DNA from: Oscillospiraceae bacterium
Lineage (GTDB): Bacteria; Bacillota; Clostridia; Oscillospirales; Oscillospiraceae
Assembly: GCA_031260685.1 (NCBI GenBank)
Contig: JAISLB010000027.1
Location: 1-41,957, forward strand
Length of the DNA stretch: 41,957 bases
Direction of reading: 5' to 3'
Positions 28,453 to 36,411 of the stretch are shown here, in pieces. The position numbers were made by a program, and so were the translations under genes. Numbering within the stretch: position 1 is the first letter of the stretch; each line of letters begins with the position of its first letter. The notes under the pieces were generated by a model. That model had not been told where the DNA came from. It worked only from the letters and a program-made list of their open reading frames with translations, and made no database searches.

Positions 28453-29285
28453 TGCGCTATCTCCGTCAATAGTTCCAGGCATTTCTCAAAGGGTACTCCG
28501 TAGCGTGCTTCGCCGGGGATATCCTGTTTTAGGCGTATGCAGCATACGGTAAAATCCGCGGCAAACTTCGCAGCGTCCGTAAGACCGCCGCTGCCGACGA
28601 ATTTAGCGAGAAACGCGGACGCGTAAATGTCGCCGGTTCCGTGGTAGTAGCCGTCAATCTTCTCCGTAAAGTAGTATTCGGTTTTGCCGCCGTTATAAGC
28701 CGCTACGCCGAGTTTGTCCGCGTCGAACGATACTCCCGTGAGTACGACGTTTTTGGCTCCGAGCGCAAGCAGACGTTTCAGCAAGCCCTCAACGTAGGCT
28801 TCGTCCGGCGCGGGATTGTATTCTTCGCCGAGCAGGAACGCAGCTTCCGTAAGGTTCGGGAGTATCACGTCAGCCTTAGCGCAAAGCTTAGCCATTGCCG
28901 CCGGGAAATCGGGAGAGAAACCGCCGTAGAGAACTCCGTTGTCCGCCATTACCGGGTCGATTATGACTACACCGCCGGGAGCCTTGAAATCGTCAAAAAT
29001 CCCCGATACGAGGTCGATTTGCTCAAAGGAGCCTAAATAACCGGTGTATAGAGCGTCGAAAGTAAGTCCCAGCGACTTCCAGTGATTGGCTATCGGCGTA
29101 ATGTCGCTCGTTAAATCGCGGTAGGTAAAGCCCTCGAAACCTCCCGTATGAGTAGACAGCACCGCAGTCGGAAGTACCGAACATTCTATCCCCGCGGCTG
29201 AAATAATCGGCAGCGCGACAGTAATAGAGCAGCGTCCGACAGCTGAAATGTCCTGAATTGTGAGTACGCGTTTTTGTGTCTGCAT
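28449..29285 (-). CDS. pdxY: pyridoxal/pyridoxamine kinase (PfkB-like)
   Basis: QDISAVGRCSITVALPIISAAGIECSVLPTAVLSTHTGGFEGFTYRDLT..., IDPVMADNGVLYGG, GTGDIYASAFLA. Confidence 0.87.
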   Translation of the reverse strand: MQTQKRVLTIQDISAVGRCSITVALPIISAAGIECSVLPTAVLSTHTGGFEGFTYRDLTSDITPIANHWKSLGLTFDALYTGYLGSFEQIDLVSGIFDDFKAPGGVVIIDPVMADNGVLYGGFSPDFPAAMAKLCAKADVILPNLTEAAFLLGEEYNPAPDEAYVEGLLKRLLALGAKNVVLTGVSFDADKLGVAAYNGGKTEYYFTEKIDGYYHGTGDIYASAFLAKFVGSGGLTDAAKFAADFTVCCIRLKQDIPGEARYGVPFEKCLELLTEIAQ

Positions 29286-29306
29286 AGTAAAAAAGCTCCC
29301 CTGTAA

Positions 29307-29341
29307 TTGAAATTTGTTAATTGTTAACTGTTATTCGTCAG
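29307..29341. repeat. short heptamer array R4 at the 3' end of recN
   Basis: TTGAAAT TTGTTAA TTGTTAA CTGTTAT TCGTCAG in phase; overlaps the recN stop codon at 29324-29326. Confidence 0.75.
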
Positions 29342-30937
29342 TTGGCTAAGTATCTCGTCTCCGCCGACTAAGCGCGAGAGTTCGGATTTGTGAGCTTCCG
29401 CGTCTAAGAGCGTAACCGAGGTGAACGTGCGTCCGCCGCTTTCCTCTTTCGCAATGAGGAAATGTTCGCTTGCGCTCGAAGCAAGCTGCGGCAGATGCGT
29501 TATGCACAGCACTTGCTTATTCGCCGAAATCTCGCGGAGTTTGGCGGCAACTTTTGAGGCGGCGATACCGCTGACTCCCGTGTCAATCTCGTCAAAAACC
29601 TGCGTATCGGCGTCTCCCGGCAGTACGCTTTTGAGTGCGAGCATAATGCGCGAGAGTTCGCCGCCGCTCGCTATTTTGCTTATGCGCCCGAGTGTTTCGC
29701 CGGCATTTGCGGACATAACGAAGCGTACGTCCTCGAAGCCGTGTTCCGTAGGTTCTGACGCTTCGAACTCTACGTCGAAACGCGCACCCGGCATTGAGAG
29801 TTCCGCTAACTCCGCGCAAATCCTGTCACGGAGCTTCTCCGCTGCTGCGGTTCTAGCGGCTGTGAGCTTCGCTCCGGCGGCTGTAAGGGTACGGAACGCT
29901 TCGGCTGTTTCGGCGTTTGCAGTCCCCAGAAGCTCATCGAGACTGCTGATTGCCGCAAGCTCGGTCTTAGCGGTATTAAGCTGTTCGGTACATTCCGCGA
30001 CAGTGCCGTAACGACGTTCCAAACGCTGGAGGTTTGCAATCCGCGTTTCTATCGTGTCAAGCTCGTCCGGCGAAAATTCGAAATTTTCCATATAATCGGT
30101 CAAAGCGTCGGCTATATCCTCCGTCTCAATCCGTGCGGCTTTCAGACGTTCCAAATACTGCGCTAAACTCTCGTCATAACGCGCGGCGGTAGTCAAAAAC
30201 CCCTCCGCGTTGTGGAGGTTATCGAGCGTATCGGGTTTGAGCGCGGCGAGAGTACCGTTCAAGCCGCTTGTGAGCTTCTCCGCGCTTCTGATTAGTCCGC
30301 GTCTGCGGAGCAACTCGTCCTGTTCGTCGGGTTTTGGGTTAACCGCGGAGATTTCCTCAATAATCCGCGTAAGCTCCTCAATTCGAAGTTCGCGCCCTTG
30401 TTCGAGCTTTCGCAGTTCCTGCTCCTCGCGGCTTTTGGCAATCCACGTTCGGTAGCTCTCGCGGTAGGACGCTGTAAGACCGGAAGCCGTACCGAACCTA
30501 TCGAGGTAGGCGCGGTGATTGCTCTCCGCGAGAAGCTTCTGCCCGTCGTTCTGCCCGTGAATGTCGACTAACCACGCTCCCAAACCGCGAAGCTGCGCCG
30601 CACTGACGGGAACTCCGTTGATACGGCAGGAGCTTTTTCCGTCCGAGCCGATTTTGCGCGATACGACAAGAGTTTCGTCCTCCGCTTCCAGTTCGTTCTT
30701 AGTGAGCCACGCGCTAATGCCGCCGTTAATAGTGAATTCCGCCGAGACAAAAGCCGAAGCGCAGCCCGTCCGCACGATTTCTTTTGAAATGCGCCCTCCG
30801 ATTACCGCGCCGAGAGCGTCTATGATTATGGATTTACCCGCGCCGGTCTCGCCCGTAAGAACGCAAAAGCCGGAGCCAAGCTCAATGTCGGCTCGTTCGA
30901 TTACCGCTACGTTCTCAATGTGTACGCTCCGAAGCAA
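29324..30937 (-). CDS. recN: DNA repair protein RecN
   Basis: MLRSVHIENVAVIERADIELGSGFCVLTGETGAGKSIIIDALG..., SGGELSRIMLALKSVL, QVFDEIDTGVSGIAASKVAAKL. Confidence 0.96.
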   Translation of the reverse strand: MLRSVHIENVAVIERADIELGSGFCVLTGETGAGKSIIIDALGAVIGGRISKEIVRTGCASAFVSAEFTINGGISAWLTKNELEAEDETLVVSRKIGSDGKSSCRINGVPVSAAQLRGLGAWLVDIHGQNDGQKLLAESNHRAYLDRFGTASGLTASYRESYRTWIAKSREEQELRKLEQGRELRIEELTRIIEEISAVNPKPDEQDELLRRRGLIRSAEKLTSGLNGTLAALKPDTLDNLHNAEGFLTTAARYDESLAQYLERLKAARIETEDIADALTDYMENFEFSPDELDTIETRIANLQRLERRYGTVAECTEQLNTAKTELAAISSLDELLGTANAETAEAFRTLTAAGAKLTAARTAAAEKLRDRICAELAELSMPGARFDVEFEASEPTEHGFEDVRFVMSANAGETLGRISKIASGGELSRIMLALKSVLPGDADTQVFDEIDTGVSGIAASKVAAKLREISANKQVLCITHLPQLASSASEHFLIAKEESGGRTFTSVTLLDAEAHKSELSRLVGGDEILSQLTNNS

Positions 30938-30975
30938 TGTTATGTGTACTCCTGTAATAAAAATCTGTGCTTTTT

Positions 30976-31004
30976 ATTATACCACAACGCCGAAACATTT
31001 TCAA
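30976..31004 (-). promoter_or_regulatory. sigma-A-like promoter for recN
   Basis: Reverse strand TTGAAA-17 nt-TATAAT with TTGTGG before the -10. Confidence 0.75.
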
Positions 31005-31009
31005 GCCCC

Positions 31010-31038
31010 TTGACAAGCGGCACAATTTCGGGTAGAAT
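31010..31038 (+). promoter_or_regulatory. sigma-A-like promoter for the cyclophilin gene
   Basis: TTGACA-17 nt-TAGAAT. Confidence 0.7.
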
Positions 31039-31068
31039 ATAGCTTAGTGAACATTTAGGAGGTAACAA

Positions 31069-31707
31069 ATGAAGCTCAAACGTCTTACGACCTTACTCGT
31101 TATTGTCTACGCGTTTCTAGCCGTTATGTACGGCTGTGTGACGACGGGCGATACGCAGCCCGTCGCAACGGTCAAATTCAGCGACGGCGGACAAGTCCGC
31201 ATACGGCTCTATCCGGAGTATGCTCCGAACACCGTTAATAATTTCATCGCTCTCGCTAACAGCGGTTTCTATGACGGTTCGCCCGTGCATAGGATTGTCG
31301 AATACTTCGTTATTCAAATGGGCAGACCCGGGACTGACCAAGAGGAACTTGACTATACCTTAAAAGGCGAGTTCCCAAGCAACGGCTACGCTAAAAATAC
31401 TCTTAGCCACGAACTCGGAGTAGTATCAATGGCGCGTAAAGTCGGCAATCCCGGCTCCGAAGCTGATTACTACGATTCGGCAACGAGCCAGTTCTTTATC
31501 TGCGTCGATAACGAGCAGAAAACGCTCGACGGTGATTACGCGGCTTTCGGGAGAGTGACCGAAGCCGACGATATTACACAAATTCTCAAAATCTCACGTA
31601 TGGACGTTGACGCGGATTCAGTACCGCGTGACGAGATTTATATCACAGAGCTACGGGTTAATACTTACGGCAAGGTATTCCCCGAGCCGGAGAAAATCCG
31701 CGAGTGA
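31069..31707 (+). CDS. peptidylprolyl isomerase, cyclophilin type (lipoprotein-like N-terminus)
   Basis: ATVKFSDGGQVRIRLYPEYAPNTVNNFIALANSGFYDGSPVHRIVEYFVIQMG; N-terminal hydrophobic segment ending ...VMYGC. Confidence 0.9.
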   Translation: MKLKRLTTLLVIVYAFLAVMYGCVTTGDTQPVATVKFSDGGQVRIRLYPEYAPNTVNNFIALANSGFYDGSPVHRIVEYFVIQMGRPGTDQEELDYTLKGEFPSNGYAKNTLSHELGVVSMARKVGNPGSEADYYDSATSQFFICVDNEQKTLDGDYAAFGRVTEADDITQILKISRMDVDADSVPRDEIYITELRVNTYGKVFPEPEKIRE

Positions 31708-32466
31708 CAGCACCTCTCCGCGTGTATTCGCGTTATAACCTAAAACTTTAAGTGCGCCGACAGTAACATCTTTGGGAATCTGTAAACCCGCTGACAGCGC
31801 GTTTGCAAGCGTTTTACGACGCTGTGCGAACGCGCTTTTTATTATGCGGAAGAGCCGGGGATTCTCCGGAACCTCCCGCGGGCTAAGCGTTATTACAGTA
31901 GAAGTCACCTTGGGAACAGGATAAAAAGCGTCCGGAGCTACGTCAAAGTGCCGTTCCGGGCTTGTGTGGTATTGCGCGAAAAGCGAGTAAGCTCCGTAGT
32001 CCGGAGTATTTGCCTTAGCGCAAATTCTGGCGGCTACTTCGCGTTGTATCATAACCGTAATCGACGAAAAGCGTTTGGCTTCTATCAGCTTAGTGAGTAT
32101 CGGCGTGGTAATAGCGTAGGGAAGATTAGCGCAGACCTTTACCGGCTCATCGGTTCCGAAATATTCATCGCATAGCGCGCTCAAATCGGCTCTCATAGCA
32201 TCGGCTTTTATCAGCGAGAAGTTGGTTTCCGCAGCGAATTCCGATTGTAACACGCTGATTAGCCGCGCGTCGGTTTCTATTGCAAGCAGCTTCTTTACAA
32301 GCGGCAGCAGCTCACGCGTAAGCGCGCCGCTCCCCGGTCCGATTTCCAGAACATTGCAGCCCGAAACGTCAGCGGCGGCGGCTATTTTGCACGGTACGGA
32401 GGTATCAATCAGGAAATTTTGTCCGAGCGATTTTGAATACCGAAAGCCCTTTGGTAAGTTTTCCAT
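31651..32466 (-). CDS. rsmA: 16S rRNA (adenine1518/1519-N6) dimethyltransferase
   Basis: FRYSKSLGQNFLIDTSVPCKIAAAADVSGCNVLEIGPGSGALTRELL..., NLPYAITTPIL, FAQRRKTLANAL. The track ORF begins further upstream at 32493. Confidence 0.95.
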   Translation of the reverse strand: MENLPKGFRYSKSLGQNFLIDTSVPCKIAAAADVSGCNVLEIGPGSGALTRELLPLVKKLLAIETDARLISVLQSEFAAETNFSLIKADAMRADLSALCDEYFGTDEPVKVCANLPYAITTPILTKLIEAKRFSSITVMIQREVAARICAKANTPDYGAYSLFAQYHTSPERHFDVAPDAFYPVPKVTSTVITLSPREVPENPRLFRIIKSAFAQRRKTLANALSAGLQIPKDVTVGALKVLGYNANTRGEVLSLADFLRLGEYLAVSINP

Positions 32467-32512
32467 TAGTATTAAATTCCTCTCATAAGGCAATACTATT
32501 TGCAGCGATTAG

Positions 32513-32636
32513 TAGTGGTCAGTGAGCAGTGAGCAGTGAGCAGTGGTTAGTGGTCAGTAGCGCTGGGTTTGGCTCACGCAACCCTCGTCCAACCCTCGCG
32601 TCTGACCACTGACCACTAACCACTGACCACTGGCAA
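32513..32636. repeat. heptamer-arm/core element R5
   Basis: Left arm 32513-32561 = TAGTGGT CAGTGAG CAGTGAG CAGTGAG CAGTGGT TAGTGGT CAGTAGC; core 32562-32601; right arm 32602-32636 = CTGACCA CTGACCA CTAACCA CTGACCA CTGGCAA. Confidence 0.96.
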
Positions 32637-32646
32637 AGTAGGAGGT

Positions 32647-33438
32647 ATGATGCACGGAAAAGTTGAACTGTCCGGGGTAAACACGTCCCGGCTGACAGTC
32701 CTCAAAAGCGACGAAATACAGCAGTTGCTGGAGCGTTGTCACAACGGAGACAAGGACGCCCGAGAAAAGCTGATAGAGGGCAATCTGCGCCTTGTGCTGT
32801 CCGTTATCCAGAAGTTTATAGGGCGTTCCGGCGGAGCATCGGCTACCGCGGACGACCTCTTTCAGGTGGGCTGTATCGGACTGATAAAGGCTATCGACAA
32901 TTTTGACCTCTCGCAGAACGTACGGTTTTCAACCTACGGCGTGCCGATGATTATAGGCGAAATCCGCCGGTATCTCCGTGATAATAGTTCTATCCGCGTC
33001 AGCCGCTCTATGCGCGATACAGCCTATAAGGTTTTACAGGCAAAAGAACAGCTCCAATTCGAAACAGGAGCGGAGCCTACGATTGATATGATTGCCAAAC
33101 GCCTCGAAATCAGCCGCGAGGAGATTGTCAGCGCTCTCGACGCCATTCAGGAGCCGCTGTCGCTTTACGACCCGGTTTATCAAGACGGCAGGGGAGGGGA
33201 TTCTCTTTGCGTAATGGACCAAGTGGGAGACTCGAAAAATACCGATGAGGTTTGGCTTGAACACATAGCCTTAGCGGACGCGGTCGCTAAACTGAACGAG
33301 CGCGAACGGCATATATTGACACTTAGATTTTATGAGGGGAAAACCCAAATGGAAGTTTCAGGCGAAATAGGTATAAGTCAGGCGCAGGTATCACGTCTGG
33401 AAAAGAACGCTATACGACAGATTCGGAAAAATGTTTAG
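32647..33438 (+). CDS. sigG: sporulation sigma factor, SigG-like
   Basis: KVELSGVNTSRLTVLKSDEIQQLLE..., ADDLFQVGCIGLIKAIDNFDLSQNVRFSTYGVPMIIGEIRRYLRDNSSIRVSRSMRD, GKTQMEVSGEIGISQAQVSRLEKNAI; matches recalled SigG sequence closely. Confidence 0.92.
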   Translation: MMHGKVELSGVNTSRLTVLKSDEIQQLLERCHNGDKDAREKLIEGNLRLVLSVIQKFIGRSGGASATADDLFQVGCIGLIKAIDNFDLSQNVRFSTYGVPMIIGEIRRYLRDNSSIRVSRSMRDTAYKVLQAKEQLQFETGAEPTIDMIAKRLEISREEIVSALDAIQEPLSLYDPVYQDGRGGDSLCVMDQVGDSKNTDEVWLEHIALADAVAKLNERERHILTLRFYEGKTQMEVSGEIGISQAQVSRLEKNAIRQIRKNV

Positions 33439-33460
33439 AGCTAGCCGAGAACGAATAATT

Positions 33461-33488
33461 AGGGGAACCCGGCTTGCCGAGTTCCCCT
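33461..33488 (+). terminator. intrinsic terminator after sigG (possibly bidirectional)
   Basis: AGGGGAACcCGGC-TT-GCCGaGTTCCCCT stem followed by TTGT; lies between convergent sigG and ABC ATPase genes. Confidence 0.8.
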
Positions 33489-33507
33489 TTGTAAAGAGCT
33501 TAGCGGT

Positions 33508-34626
33508 TTACCGCGTTATCGTTTTTTCGGTTTCGTTGTCAAAGAGGTGGATATTGCCCGTATTGAAGCTGACTTTGATTATATCGTCCATTTTACACTT
33601 GTTTGCGCTGGTAGCGATAACAGAGGTAAACTGGAAGTCTCCGCTCGAGAGATAGAGGTTAGTGTCCGCGCCGAGAAGCTCGGTCATTTCGACTTTGACG
33701 TCGATAATGGTGTCCGGATTTTCGGCAACGCTTTTTTCGTCTGCGCGGATATCATTCGGGCGAACTCCGAAGATGACTTTTTGCCCCGCATAGGCTAAAA
33801 CTTCCGGCTTACGCCCTTTTGCGTCCGGGAAAGCTACTTTGGCACCGTCGCCGAATTGAAGCCAAGTGCGCTTGCCGTCGTCAATGACTGTACCCTCGCC
33901 GGTGTTCATAGGAGGCGTACCGATAAAGGTAGCGACAAAGAGGTTAGCCGGCTGTTCGTAGAGTTCCTGCGGTGCGGCTACTTGCTGTACGTAACCGTCT
34001 TTCATAACGACGATACGCGTACCCATAGTCATAGCTTCCGTCTGGTCGTGGGTAACGTAGATAAACGTAGTCGCGAGCTTATGGTGGAGCTTAATAAGCT
34101 CACTGCGCATTGCGGTACGGAGTTTAGCGTCAAGGTTTGAGAGCGGTTCGTCAAGTAAAAAGACCTTAGGGTTACGGACAATCGCGCGCCCGAGGGCAAC
34201 ACGCTGCCGCTGACCGCCTGACAGAGCCGCGGGCTTTCTGTCCAGTAAGTGACCGATTTCGAGGATTTTCGCCGCTTCGTCAACCCTGCGGCGGATTTCG
34301 TCTTTCGGCATCTTGCGGATTCTCAAACCGAAGGACATATTTTCAAAAACCGTCATATGAGGGTAAAGAGCGTAGTTCTGGAAAACCATTGCTATGTCGC
34401 GCTCTTTCGGTGGCACATCGTTGACTAAACGGTTGTCGATGTAGAGTTCGCCTTGTGTGATTTCTTCAAGACCCGCAATCATACGGAGCGTTGTGGATTT
34501 ACCGCAACCCGAGGGCCCGACCAGAATGATGAATTCTTTGTCGTCAATCTCAAGGTTGAAGTCCGAAACAGCTACTACGCCGCCCGCGTACTTTTTGTAG
34601 ATGCCTTTTAGTGATACACTGGACAT
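33508..34626 (-). CDS. ABC transporter ATP-binding protein, UgpC/MsmK-type
   Basis: VGPSGCGKSTTLRMIAGLEEITQGELYIDNRLVNDVPPKERDIAMVFQNYALYPHMTVFENM..., LSGGQRQRVALGRAIVRNPKVFLLDEPLSNLDAKLR, C-terminal TOBE-like region. Confidence 0.93.
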   Translation of the reverse strand: MSSVSLKGIYKKYAGGVVAVSDFNLEIDDKEFIILVGPSGCGKSTTLRMIAGLEEITQGELYIDNRLVNDVPPKERDIAMVFQNYALYPHMTVFENMSFGLRIRKMPKDEIRRRVDEAAKILEIGHLLDRKPAALSGGQRQRVALGRAIVRNPKVFLLDEPLSNLDAKLRTAMRSELIKLHHKLATTFIYVTHDQTEAMTMGTRIVVMKDGYVQQVAAPQELYEQPANLFVATFIGTPPMNTGEGTVIDDGKRTWLQFGDGAKVAFPDAKGRKPEVLAYAGQKVIFGVRPNDIRADEKSVAENPDTIIDVKVEMTELLGADTNLYLSSGDFQFTSVIATSANKCKMDDIIKVSFNTGNIHLFDNETEKTITR

Positions 34627-34760
34627 TAGTTAAGCCTCCAAAATTTATTATTTATTGATACTATAATTATAGCACACTTACCCTCAAAAGTACATTGTGA
34701 GTACATACAATCTTTTTAGCGAAATTTTGTATAACTTTCACAAATGTCAGACGACACGCA

Positions 34761-34794
34761 AAGCGCGGGACAACAGACCGAAAGTCCCGCGCTT
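34761..34794 (-). terminator. inverted repeat downstream of the DUF4340 gene (possible terminator)
   Basis: 11-bp perfect stem AAGCGCGGGAC/GTCCCGCGCTT; no strong U-tract. Confidence 0.5.
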
Positions 34795-34815
34795 CGCGTT
34801 AGCGTTATCTCTTAA

Positions 34816-36330
34816 TCACTGGTCGAATTGCAGCGGCAGGTCTCTGTCGTCCAGCAGCCGCGCTATTGCGTCCGGAATGTTTCTTATGTTAGACAGATAT
34901 ACATAGTGCTTGACGATTCCGTCCGCCACAGCCGCGTACTGACGGTCATTTATCGGCACAAGCTCTAAGCGGTGTTTAGAACCGTCCCGCATATTCAGCG
35001 TTATTACGTATTCCGCCGCGCTGTTTATTTCTGAGGTAACTTCGCCGACCACCCGCAAGCCGAGGGTTCGCGAATAAAGTCGTTTGGTGTTTGTAGCGGT
35101 TAGTTCTTTGCCGTTCAGCGTCCCCTTAACGTCTTTGTATTCCAGACCGGTTTCGGCTACCGCGTTAAATTCTTCCAGTAACAGCGTGTATTCTTCGCCG
35201 TCCAGAACGTAGTCTACCGATTCTACGCTGTGGATTTCGTAGCCCCACGCCGAGCGGTCCATTAAGTCCAGATAGTTGACCGTCAGCCAGTCAAACGCTA
35301 CGGAATCGTAGATTAACAGCGTGAGCGGTATACCGTCCTCTACGGAAGCCGTGTATTGGTCCGCGTCGGCACAATAATAGAATGTACCGCCGGTGGATTT
35401 GGTGCCTTGTTTTCCGACGACTATATCAAGCGAATTGCCCGTGGTGTCGCGGATTTGCAGACGCGCGGGTTTGTCAAGTCCGTAGTCTTTGAGCTTGTCC
35501 GGTGTGATGTCGCTGTCAAGCCCGACGTAACTGACTTTCGCGGCTATATCGAGAACTTTCTCCATTACCGCTTGGTCGTTAGTACTGGAAACAACCGGCT
35601 GAAGCATAACATAGTGGCTTGCGGTAACGTTTCCGGAGATTATCATATCGTTATCTCCGCGAAGCTCAATGACCGTACCGTCCCTAAGAGTGAGAGTAAC
35701 CCAGTCGATGTTTTCGTAAACGTCATCGCCTGAATATTTCGGAAAGCTCGCGATTTCGCGGTAGTCAAACTCGGTTCGCATCATAAGTTCCGCAAGCCCT
35801 TGACCGATGAGGTAGATTCTGTCGGAAATATCTGTCTTAGCGTAGTAGCCTACGTCAACCGGTGTAGCGTTCCCGAGGAAAACTCTGATAGTTTTATCGG
35901 GGAATTTCATTGAGAGCGTAAACTGCGGCTTTGCCAAACCGTATTTTTCGAGGTCGTCGGTTTTTTCTTCTACAACGGACATTGCGGACATAGTGCAAAG
36001 CTGATAACGCATTGTGCGGAACTTTGCGTTGTTATATGAGAAGTAATCGGCTTTCGGGGAAAACTCGTAGGTAGCGTTGCCCTCGTTGTCTTTGCCGAAA
36101 TTCACTATAAAGGCTGAACCGTTAGCGTGCTTAGCTTCGTAACCTGTGAGGAGTTCCGCGTCCTCCTGCATAATGTACGGAACTTCACGCGCCGGGGTAG
36201 GGGAGGGCGAAGCACTCGCGTCAGCTTCCGCCGGAGGAACCGCAAGCTTCAATACAAGCACTCCGCCGACACAGAAGACAACGACTGCCAACAGGATTAT
36301 CACAAGCCGAATGGTTTTTTTTCGTTGCAT
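34816..36330 (-). CDS. DUF4340-like membrane-anchored protein
   Basis: N-terminal TM; TLSMKFPDKTIRVFLGNATPVDVGYYAKTDISDRIYLI and IVVGKQGTKSTGGTFYYCADADQ; adjacent to GldG-like and ABC genes. Confidence 0.75.
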   Translation of the reverse strand: MQRKKTIRLVIILLAVVVFCVGGVLVLKLAVPPAEADASASPSPTPAREVPYIMQEDAELLTGYEAKHANGSAFIVNFGKDNEGNATYEFSPKADYFSYNNAKFRTMRYQLCTMSAMSVVEEKTDDLEKYGLAKPQFTLSMKFPDKTIRVFLGNATPVDVGYYAKTDISDRIYLIGQGLAELMMRTEFDYREIASFPKYSGDDVYENIDWVTLTLRDGTVIELRGDNDMIISGNVTASHYVMLQPVVSSTNDQAVMEKVLDIAAKVSYVGLDSDITPDKLKDYGLDKPARLQIRDTTGNSLDIVVGKQGTKSTGGTFYYCADADQYTASVEDGIPLTLLIYDSVAFDWLTVNYLDLMDRSAWGYEIHSVESVDYVLDGEEYTLLLEEFNAVAETGLEYKDVKGTLNGKELTATNTKRLYSRTLGLRVVGEVTSEINSAAEYVITLNMRDGSKHRLELVPINDRQYAAVADGIVKHYVYLSNIRNIPDAIARLLDDRDLPLQFDQ

Positions 36331-36354
36331 TGTAAGTGTTCCTCAATATCGTAA

Positions 36355-36375
36355 GGGCGACCGAGGCGGTCGCCC
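36355..36375. repeat. short GC hairpin GGGCGACC-GAGGC-GGTCGCCC
   Basis: 8-bp perfect stem within TAAGGGCGACCGAGGCGGTCGCCCCTAA, in the gap between the GldG-like and DUF4340 genes. Confidence 0.8.
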
Positions 36376-36411
36376 CTAAGTGGGTTGTATAGGTATATTG
36401 TATAGCGCGCG

